A stretch of DNA of 64,000 nt, taken from the NCBI RefSeq assembly GCF_040954835.1, contig NC_090706.1:27723148-27787147 (forward strand), in the 5' to 3' direction. A model generated the notes under the pieces. That model was not told the DNA's origin. It did no database searches and worked only from the letters and a program-made list of their open reading frames with translations. The translations under genes and the position numbers were made by a program. Source of the stretch: Lepisosteus oculatus (taxonomy: Eukaryota; Chordata; Actinopteri; Semionotiformes; Lepisosteidae). This document shows positions 52,200-61,417 of the stretch, in pieces (the first letter of the stretch is position 1; each line of letters opens with the position of its first letter).

Positions 52200-52563
52200 G
52201 AAGTGTCTCTTCTGTCCCTTTAACTCGCGTGGCGATGTTTGATGCATATACTTTTAAGGTCACCTGTAAATCTAACACTGGCACGTCACCGACTCACCCA
52301 AAGCCAATGGGAATCTTCAACGCGCTTGTATTGGGTCCCATAGCCCCTCCTACGCGTCTCTCAGGCCAGTGGCCAAGCTATCACAGACCCCCACAACTCG
52401 GAGACAGGGCTCGTGGAAAAAGATGAGCACTTTTCTTAAGAGCCCCCTTACAGCACAAGAGAGCGCTTTGGTTTAGTGGATAGAGCTGTTCCAGGGAGGA
52501 GGCGATATCGCAAACAGGTTCACCAATTTGTTGCCGGGCGCATTAATTAAGTGCTTCCTGGCC
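52200..52563 (+). promoter_or_regulatory. nkx2.5: probable nkx2.5 promoter and 5' leader
   Basis: This is more GC- and CpG-containing than the flanks. It has CCAAT boxes (near 52303 and, inverted, 52333) and GATA motifs (TATCAC near 52379, GGATAG near 52480). No clear TATAAA was seen, so the transcription start is not fixed. Confidence 0.5.
52547..52553 (+). promoter_or_regulatory. nkx2.5: NK2 homeodomain binding motif just before the nkx2.5 start
   Basis: TTAAGTG matches the NK2 element TYAAGTG exactly and sits 11 bases upstream of the ATG. It lies inside the probable 5' leader, so it could mediate autoregulation at DNA level; this is inferred. Confidence 0.45.
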
Positions 52564-52897
52564 ATGTTTCCCAGCCCCCTGACTTCTACCCCCTTTTCTG
52601 TGAAGGATATTTTGAACCTCGAGCAGAACCAAGAGGAAATGGCCTCTCTGGAGATCTCGTCCCGGCTGGACACCGCACTCTCCTCCTCCGCCTGCATGCT
52701 GGCGAAGTTTAAGCAGGAGCCTTACGGCGAGATGCCACCCGGAGCCTCCCTCTTCAGCGACGACGTGCCCCCGTGCAAAGGCAGCAAAGGCTCCTCGCTG
52801 AACTTCGCCGCTGCCTTTTATGGCAAAACTTTCTTGGAAACGGATATCACGAAAGACTCAAAGATGGGCAATTCATTCGAAGAGAACCCCAAGAAAG
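52564..52897 (+). CDS. nkx2.5: nkx2.5 coding exon 1
   Basis: The exon encodes residues 1-111 plus one base and ends at donor GTAACG (52898). It carries the TN repression motif. The later part is poorly conserved, as is usual for this gene, and retains a [11 protein letters not shown] segment like the CMLAAFKPEAY of mammals. Confidence 0.94.
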
Positions 52898-54382
52898 GTA
52901 ACGGCTCACCCTCGTACTTCGCTATGTCTGCTGTCCGGCGCTTCTGACATGTCTCATTCCGAGCGCAGCCTTAACCAAAGCCGTCTGTTAGAGCCGCTGG
53001 CCTTGCTCAACTGTCTCCGAAGCAAGGCTCTGAAACAGAATGCGAGTTAATGAAGTATTTGACACGGTGAAATTAAAAAGCCCCAAAATTACACTTAGAC
53101 ACGTACATGTTTTTTGAATAAAAAAAGAACAGGCTAACTTTAATTTCCCCCGTTTTTTTCCCGTGACTGTTAAGGTCACAATAGCGATAAAATAATGCCG
53201 TTTGCAAAACTGAACGAATAGACAATTGATGGCCATTGTCTGTTAGCTAAAGTGTGTGAAGCGGGGCTGATGTTCATGCAGGTGTCGCTGTCCTGCTGTG
53301 TTAAGGATGCGGAGAAAAGCCAACCTTCAAGATCCATCAGAAACGCGGTGGGCAGGATGGGGAGGGGGGTAGCGAAACACAAAAGCAAACCGATCATTAC
53401 AAATCTGTAACTGCGTATTAAATCTATGATTTTTTTTTCTTGAAAAATGCTCAATAATCTGTTGTCTGAACACTACCAAATGTCAAATCTCCCTCGCTTT
53501 CATTAGTAGTAGCCGTTAACAAGATTAGGTTTACGGTTAGATTGCACTATTAATCGTTTCATTTAACCTTGATCACGCATTAAAATGTACATGAATATTT
53601 CACTTAACGAAACGGTTCACTATCTGTTATTAAAAGATTTTAACAATTGCATAACTAAGCAGTCACTACATCTCCAAGCTACTTTTATAGCCCACATAAC
53701 GACTGTAATACCATGCCTGCGACTGCCGCGCAGAATAAAAGGTACGAGTACTAATAAAGCGCTGTTTTCTACAGAGGGCTACTCCTCTCGGAAAGAGCAG
53801 CGGGAGGAGGCGAAGGCGGAGGACGCGGAGCGGCCGCGGCAGAGGAAGAGGCGGAAACCGCGAGTGCTGTTCTCGCAGGCCCAGGTGTACGAGCTGGAGA
53901 GGCGGTTCAAACAGCAGAAATACCTGTCCGCGCCCGAGAGGGACCACCTGGCCAACGTGCTCAAGCTCACGTCCACCCAAGTCAAGATCTGGTTCCAGAA
54001 CCGGCGGTATAAGTGCAAACGGCAGCGCCAGGACCAGACGTTAGAGATGGTGGGCATCGCCCCGCCGAGGCGCATCGCCGTCCCGGTGCTGGTGCGAGAC
54101 GGCAAACCGTGTTTAGGAGACACGTCTGCCTACAGCACCTCGTACAACGTTGGCCTTAACCACTACACTTACAACACCTACCCAGCCTTCCCCAACTACC
54201 CTAGTCCGGGCTGCAACACAAACTATACCTGCAACTACCCAGCAACGGCTATGCCGACCCTTCAACCGTCCTCGGCCAACGGCAACTACATGAACTTTAG
54301 TGTCGGGGAGCTGAGTAACGTCCAGACTCAGTTCCAGTCTAACAACGGAGTTTCTCCCCTGCATGGTATCAGAGCTTGGTGA
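52564..54382 (+). CDS. nkx2.5: homeobox protein Nkx-2.5, complete coding span of two exons
   Basis: Two exons (52564-52897 and 53775-54382) join in frame to a 313-residue NK2-class homeodomain factor; human NKX2-5 has 324. This nuclear protein drives cardiac (and in mammals spleen/pharyngeal) development with GATA4 and TBX5. In order: the TN/tinman domain ([12 protein letters not shown], residues 10-21), a variable acidic/serine region, a basic stretch before the homeodomain (about 131-139), the homeodomain (137-196) with W184, N187 and the NK2-specific Y190 in recognition helix 3, the NK2-specific domain ([17 protein letters not shown], 210-226), a tyrosine-rich segment (about 229-256), and the C-terminal GIRAW box (309-313). 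The ATG at 52564 was chosen because MFPSP begins other Nkx2.5 proteins; an in-frame ATG at 52528 would add 12 unrelated residues. The GIRAW end, TN sequence and stc2/bnip1 neighbours favour nkx2.5 over nkx2.3 or nkx2.6/2.7. Confidence 0.96.
52898..53774 (+). other. nkx2.5: nkx2.5 intron
   Basis: This single 877-base intron separates the TN-domain exon from the homeodomain exon, the standard gene structure. Nothing else was recognised in it. Confidence 0.9.
53775..54382 (+). CDS. nkx2.5: nkx2.5 coding exon 2 with homeodomain
   Basis: Acceptor CTACAG ends at 53774; the first two bases complete a glutamate codon with the last base of exon 1. The exon encodes residues 112-313, holding the homeodomain, NK2-specific domain, tyrosine-rich region and GIRAW, and ends with TGA. 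An open frame extending upstream to 53585 is intronic and unrelated. A competing AG at 53775-53776 would break the frame. Confidence 0.96.
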
Positions 54383-54529
54383 ATGCGGGTGTATATATTT
54401 TAATTTAATTTTTTAAAGACAAATAACCCGGAACCTCATAACGTGTGCGCTTCAAAGAGGTTATTTTCTTAAAACGGGATGCACTAAGGTGCAGGTTCTC
54501 GGTTTTAATCTGCTAAAAGTCACATTTTA

Positions 54530-54535
54530 AATAAA
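54530..54535 (+). terminator. nkx2.5: nkx2.5 poly(A) signal candidate
   Basis: AATAAA lies 148 bases downstream of the stop codon. A second AATAAA at 55265-55270 is an alternative that would give a 3'UTR of about 0.9 kb. Confidence 0.5.
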
Positions 54536-57500
54536 ACAAAATATGCATTAGTGACTTAGGACTTTTTGTAAATCGTGTCTTTTTACCCCTCTGCTTGAAC
54601 TGTTTTTTAGTTTGTCACGGGATTTCTGAGCTGAAATACAAGAGTGGTTCTGAGAAATGATTTGGGTGCAGTTTTCGACTGACAGAAGTGGTAAACGGAC
54701 GGCGAAATGAGAGGATTCACATCGATATCATCACTTTCAAAAGATTTTTGAAAGCGTTTTCTGTCAGTTTTAAGGGAGGTGAAGTAGACATACATCGGAT
54801 TGTTAAAGACAAAAGCTTAAGTTCTTATTTTCTTCCATTGTAGGCGCTTGTATTATAAAGAGATTTGTCATCAGCCTGTCAATGCAGTAATTTTTAGTTT
54901 AAATATTGTACAGGTGGCAGGGTTTCGTGTGGTTTTTGTTGATAAACATTCTGAGTGCTAAGGGGAAAACCAACGTTATGGTTATTTATTCAAGTCATCC
55001 CATAACGATACTTTAAAGAAATATAGCTAAAAAATGAAAACGAATTTGTCATAAATTCAAGGGACGTTTAAGAAGTATTTTAATGAGAAATTATTTACAG
55101 CAAAATTTCATTTGCACTGTTCCCATTGGTCTCGCAAAATTTAACTAACATTTACTGATTTAGTACAAACAGTATCGTTCCAGAGAACGACTCCAACGCA
55201 GAAATGAACCGTTCTGCACGGGGATCACATACTGTGGTTGTTAAAAAAATTAAAATATATTGTAAATAAAGACTATTGTATTAAACTTCATGTTTTCGTT
55301 TGTTCATTTCCAATGCATTTGGAATGCATTTCCAAGATTACGCAGAGATGTTTTGAAACGGTATTTATGCTGTGCGTTACATTCCTAACATATACTTCGC
55401 ACGCAGCTGTTAATCTTCACCATAAAAATGTTAATAATTCAAAAATAGTCCAAAGGTCTTTTTCAGAAGTGTGAAAAAAAATTCTTTTTTTTAAACCACT
55501 GAACATAAAAATCGTAGTGCATTTCGTCTCTATCCCGTGATCATCCCGACATTAAAGTCGTACATTCTATATCAAAGATGGATTCACATAAAAGTCGAAA
55601 GTCTCATTTTTACAATAAAATAAAGCGAACACAATAAATGTTCATTAAAATGTTTTCACACAAAACAATCCTACACAAGATATTCTTAAACTCTTATTTT
55701 CGGGAAGGACCCATTTCAAAGGCAAACACCTCCGATACATTTTAAGATAATGAAACATTCAAAAAGCGCACGATTTTTCAAATAGCAAGTTTCGAGAGAA
55801 GAAAAGCTAATAAGAAGCAAGACACGACGAGATTACATTCTATATATTTATACCGTGATGTGACGTATTATTAGAAACACAAGAGCTGCAACTCACAGGT
55901 TCAGCACTATAAAAAAGACGGATTTAAAAAAATATATTAAACTATTTATACCATGATGGTAAAACTTTTTTTCTGTATGTTCGTCTGCGCATTTAAACCA
56001 GAAAATGACAAATATTATTTCGTAAATTCAGGCATTTATCATACTTTCGAATTTAATAATTTACTAAATTGTAAATCTGCCGTGAATATTCTCATAGTGC
56101 GAGGGCTTTCAATACAAGGAATTCTAAACGTAATCTACAGGTAACATTATTTTGGCCTTGTAGCTAAGTTAGGCATAGAGTACAGTATTTCAGTGATACG
56201 GGTTAGACTCAATTTCTACGACAAAGCATAAACGAATATGTTTATCCTGAACCGTTTTACTTGTCCATAATTCGACAAAATGTCGACCTCGGAAGACTGC
56301 GCACATGTATCACACAACTCCCTGCTTGTTCCAGCGATACAGGCAAAATCGCTAGATAAGTAATACCTCATAAATCGTAATAAAATTACAATATGAGTTA
56401 TATTTATATTTGGACGATATTTATTAAAATTTCAGGTTGCTACATACAGTTTGAAGTTTTACAGATGACCAAACTATGTTTTTTTTTTAAAGGATTTAGA
56501 TCGGGATACTAAACCCAATTCATGATTTGTGTCCCAAGTAACCAAACTTACTTATTTTTCTTAGTTTGTTGTACATATACAGTGGATTTGATTCTAGATA
56601 TTTTACAGTTCACTACTCAAAACACCCCCCTCATTAAGGGGACGGTCACCCTGTTACGACAAATCCGAGAGGCCGGCTGCAGTCAGAACAACAAGGGCAG
56701 GTAATTAAACCATCAGACCAACGCCGTGCCTGAGCGCTTGAGCTGGGCGAAACAAAGCCAGCTGACACGACTGGAACCGAGTCTGCGACCCTCGATTTAA
56801 ATCATGTCAACCAATAACAAACAATCAGGATGAGCGGCGTCAGATGTTTCGTGTCCTGCTAAACAGCGAGACCGGCTTTTCAAACCCTTCTTTCAAACTG
56901 CGCGGCGAAGGAATCTGCTGAAGTCGAGCAGAGAAGGATACCGGGTTCTTCGCCCGTGTACCGAGCAGCCAAGCCCCTGTTTTCTCCCGGGGGGCCTTCC
57001 TGTACCCTCCTGTTCCTGAGGCGTGGGCACACCGCTTGGTCTCCCTTGTTTAGCACATTCAACCGACACCACAAGACCATCCAGTCCATCATATACAGAC
57101 CTGAGAAATAGCGGGAAACAACTCGGCTGGCTCAGACCGTCACCATCTTGTTTCGCATTTATGAAAATTGTTTTAATAATAACCCGTAAGGCTTCTTAAA
57201 ACCATTATTATTATTTTTATTTTCTGCGTTCGTTTTTGTTTGTTTTACGTGACAAGGGCGTAAATGTCTCCTGCCCATCCCGCCCCCCTTTCCTCGCTGG
57301 CATTTATCGTCGATATTTAAGTATCGGTTGCAACGGTTCACACTTAAAAAGAAAAACAACCCAGAAGAAAAGCAGCCAAGACGGTATTCTGCGGTTTATT
57401 CGTGTTTTCGATCCCATCATGCAGCGGCCCCTCCTACAGGTGTACATGACAAGGGAAAAGCTTCCTCAGATCGGGGACATGTGCGTGGTAGCTGGGAGAG

Positions 57501-57580
57501 TGAAATAACTACACAATAATTAGCTGTGGTGACCTTTCAGTTTGTTTTTTTTCCAACCGCAAGCAGTTGATTTGACTGGC
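54536..57580. other. gene-free DNA downstream of nkx2.5
   Basis: AT-rich to about 56500, then a more GC-rich block (56620-57100) that could be conserved noncoding sequence. No gene or repeat recognised. Confidence 0.5.
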
Positions 57581-57589
57581 CTTCATTAT

Positions 57590-57850
57590 CGAGAGCTCTG
57601 AATAAACGTCGAGCACGCCAGGCGCGCAGGTTATACACATGAAGGGGATGTGCCGTCCGTGTCTCATCTAATAGCATTCATCAGCCTATTAATCACCAGC
57701 TTAAAAACTCTCCCCGGGTCCGGCTCCACAGCCCATGGAATGTGGGCTCACTCCGGCAATGACTGTCAACCGAGTTACACGGCGGAGGGGGAAAAGGAGA
57801 AAAAATAGCTGAGTATTTCTCCTCCCTGAGCCCTGTTATCTGTCCCCGCC
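57590..57850. promoter_or_regulatory. candidate composite enhancer downstream of nkx2.5
   Basis: GC-richer block with a TEAD-type GGAATGT (57737-57743), a MEIS/TGIF-type TGACTGTCA (near 57762), an A/T-rich AAAAAATAG (MEF2-like, near 57800-57808) and TTATCT (GATA, 57836-57841). These are heart-associated factor types; the function is inferred. Confidence 0.35.
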
Positions 57851-60180
57851 TTCGCTGAAATGCAACACAAGGATAGCCAAGGGACGTTCTGAACTGAGAG
57901 ATCACAGGACAGGCTGAGCAAACGTGCAGCGACAGGCTTAATGTAAAAAGATTTCCCTGCATAGAGCAGTTTTTGTTAACTGGAGTTCTCCGCCACCTCT
58001 GGCTGGTGACAGAACCCTAGAAGACCTCCAGTCTCCATATGAATATACAAAACCCACAGTTTAAGCTATGAAAAAGGCAAAAATCAACCGAAGGATCACT
58101 TTTCACCGAGACAACAGAAAACCCTGCCATATTAAAATGGCCAGATGCGAGGTACGCTCCGGGCAACAGCAGGAAGAAAACGCCAAGCACAAAAGCGGAG
58201 CAGGCACAAACACAGCCAGATGTGATGGGTTGGCAGCCCAGTCAAACAGAAGGGCTCAGAACGCGGTAGTGTGGCAAAATCTAAAAGTTCCCCAATTATG
58301 GCACGGTGGGCCTTTTAAAATGGCAGAGCCCTGTCTGTTCACCATCACCAATCACCACGTCAGCAACAACTGTTCACAACTGGCATGTGTGTCGAGGCCG
58401 CACAACCTTTTATCATCGTTTTCCCCAGCACCGTGTGAAGCTACAAGCAAATCCTAAAATCAGGTTCTAAGTTTAGGGCAGAACAGTTGCTGAAACCACA
58501 AAATGTAGCACCTCACAACACCTCAAAATAGCATCTCTTCCCCTTTCCTGTTTTTCTTCTACAATCCTTTGCTCACTTCAACGCTTTGAACACTTCTAAA
58601 GACATTGGGCGGAGGTCTCCAGCTCTCTCCATACTACACCGCACAATCTGCATTCAGAACCCATGCGCTCTACAGGACAGTACAGATCTGTTTTTTAACC
58701 TCTGGCACCACCAGAACCATTGAGAGCATCGCCAAGTCAAGACCGGTAAAAAGGGGCAGTGAATCTGAGATGACAACAGCATGCTGTCCAGCCCTATCTT
58801 CCAATCAACTGCAGGAGGAACAAACTGTAACGCACAGAGAAAGATCATATCGCTGAAACCCCAACTACCACATGGGTGTTGAAAAGAACAAGTCAGATAC
58901 CAGTCTAAAAATAAGCCCCTCCAGTCTGCATCGCAGAGAAAAAAAAAGTGGTCTGAGTAATCTGCCTTTCCGGGTCTTATCTGAGGGAAGACAGGGACAT
59001 ACAGTATGCAGCTTTATCACCAGTGACGTGATTTGTGCCAAAGATCACACAGTCCCCCCCCCTCCTAGCCTCTGACCAGAGCCCAGAAAAACTAGATGGC
59101 ATGTCCTGCTGGCCGGTGTCAACAAAGGGATTGCAAGAGAAAGAGGAAAAAACAGTGCCTTGGATTCTGGGACACTGATCAATAGATCTGCATTGTATTC
59201 AGGCATTCACACATAAGTTTCCTCTCAAAAATAGTGTATTTTTACCCTTTGCTCTTTTAATTTCCACTAATGTTACGTATACCCTTTTTAAAAGGTACTA
59301 CTGCTTCACAGAAGCAGCTTCTCAGGTTATTTGGCTTGCCTACTGTAAGAGCACAAAAAGTTTAATTCAATTTATTAAAAAGATAAGGGGGCTACTGAAT
59401 GGCTCAGCAAGTATCGGTGCACACTCAGAGCTTAGTTTGAGTCTGTTGTCCAGACATTGCAGGACCTTTCTGGGTTATGTCAGTAGGCCACTGCAAACTG
59501 GACTCCCTAAGCAGCAGCATAGGATGGGCCTGGGCTTGTATTGCTCAGGGTGGGCTCGACTTGCAGAGCAAGAGTGGGCTCCAAGACCAGCTGGACAGCA
59601 CCTATGAGCATGCGAATGAGAGAAATGCCCCTTCCCCAGCACAGAGGAGCTCACAGCGTGTCAGGTCAGGTAGCTGTAGCTCTAAAGGGCAGTGTGCACT
59701 TCATGGTCACCCCCACGTTGGGTCAGAGGTCACACAGCGCTTTCAAACTGCTAACCAGCAATTCTTGCAGGAATAATAATAAAAAATCAGCATATTGAGA
59801 ACAATATCATAGCAGAACAATTGCAGATTTTCTCCAAGAACAAGAACTTGGTACATTTCAACTCACGTACCAAAAGCAACCATATCAAGCTCTGGATGAT
59901 GTAAAAGGTAATCCCTATAAACTCCGCAAGAATCTTCACTTAAGTACTAAAAAGAAGACAAAGGTACTTCATAATTACCCTTTACAACCAAACATTTCTG
60001 ATGTAACAAAAGTCAATTTTTTTCAAATATCACTTGCGATTTGTGTATATTCAGAGTACACAGTTTACAAGAAATTTACACATTATCTGAAGAAAAATCC
60101 ATATATTAAAACTCTTGACCTACAAAACAGCATGTCTTTTTCTATAAAATATGCACCAGATTAAGACAATATGTTACATG
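57851..60180. other. intergenic DNA between nkx2.5 and bnip1
   Basis: Chance frames only, apart from a probable SINE-like repeat near 59390. Confidence 0.55.
59390..59790 (+). repeat. probable tRNA-like SINE
   Basis: GCTACTGAATGGCTCAGCAAGTATCG and TTAGTTTGAGTCTGTTGTCC resemble A- and B-box arms of a tRNA-derived head. A non-tRNA body follows, and the end is AATAATAATAAAAAATC. Borders are approximate; family unknown to me. Confidence 0.4.
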
Positions 60181-60490
60181 TTTCAGTATTTATTCTGTGG
60201 AGCAGGTAAATTATTACGCTTGACATCTTACTGTATCATATGTAATTAAAACACTAACTAGGATACAGAGCAAGACAAGAAAGGCATTGATTGAATAAAA
60301 AGCATTCTGAAACCCTAGGTTCAAGAGCAATATAGCTGATACTGTATGTACAAAAGCCCAACAGAAAATACAGCAACAGAGATTCCATAAATTAATATTC
60401 ATATAAAATCTTTTGTGCTCTAAATACATTATTTACATTTTAAAACTGGATTGCAGAAATAACTGAAATATTTAAGCAAATTGTACAATA

Positions 60491-60496
60491 TTTATT
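60491..60496 (-). terminator. bnip1: bnip1 poly(A) signal candidate
   Basis: AATAAA on the minus strand lies about 725 bases after the stop codon. Another minus-strand AATAAA is at 60189-60194; either could end the transcript. Confidence 0.4.
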
Positions 60497-61220
60497 AAAA
60501 CCTTTCTCTGACCATAGTTTCTCAATTAGCTTGCCACAGAACACCCGCTACACATTTGATCTTTGTACCCTCTGTGGATGTGATCCGCTCCCCTGCTTGG
60601 TATAGGGTGAAATCGGATCAGCTGTTGTTCACACCACAACGCTGTTTCCCAGCCTGAACTCTCACAAATCCAAAGGCACAATCAAACTGATTATGGTGCT
60701 AGTTAAGGCAATTAATAGGTACAATCTAACTTCGTTACCTGGCAGAATTCCAGCATGAAAAATAAAAATAAAAACTGAAAAACGGAGAGAGAGAATTCTT
60801 ATACACCAATGGGACGGTTCAGATCTCGAGCACATTCTTCCACAAAGCAATATAAGCAGCCCTTAAAAATCGGCCTTTTCACTAATGATGGGCATTATCT
60901 AAGCACTTCCTGCAGTCACTCCCATGGGTCTTATGGTAACCCCCATGAGAGTCACAACTGGAGAAACTCTGTTCCTGGTCAAAACCACAGCTACCGCACC
61001 CTGCTCACCGGTAGTGCTCTCGTCGGCTCATTCCACTTTCCCCTTGCTTCTGGCGGTGGTATAAAAAAAGAGCAATGCTACAGCAGAACAAAAAAAAACT
61101 TCTGTTCCCGTTTTCTGTTCTGAAACAATTTTAAACAAGTGCTGCTCTTGCAGGCAGGTAGGTTGGAGACGGTTAGGGATGCTGTCCTTGGTAGAATTCC
61201 CCAGTTGCATTCCTCTTCTT

Positions 61221-61417
61221 CTAGATGAACGGAAAGAGCCTTTTCTTTAAAATGTACAGGACCGTGGCGGCGAATAGGGCCACAGCCAGGTAAATGAGGA
61301 GCTTGTCCGTAAACTCGCGCCGGTTGTACTTGGTGATGAGCTTGCGTCCCAGCTGAATGGTCCCTGTCATCGCCTTAAACTCCTCGTTGGTCTCCAGGAC
61401 TGTTCTTGAGGATGTGG
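61221..61417 (-). CDS. bnip1: bnip1 last coding exon with membrane anchor
   Basis: Acceptor CCTCTAG is followed by ATSSRTVLETNEEFKAMTG, then GTIQLGRKLITKYNRREF, the hydrophobic anchor, KKRLFPFI and the stop TAG. The exon completes a Sec20 domain of normal length. Confidence 0.96.

Noticed and set aside
53585-53774. N-terminal extension of the nkx2.5 exon 2 frame
   Set aside because: AT-rich intronic sequence preceding a good CTACAG acceptor; it does not resemble any Nkx2.5 N-terminus, while exon 1 supplies the TN domain.
57236-57508. 90-codon open frame downstream of nkx2.5
   Set aside because: No known domain and no splice or poly(A) context; more likely noncoding.
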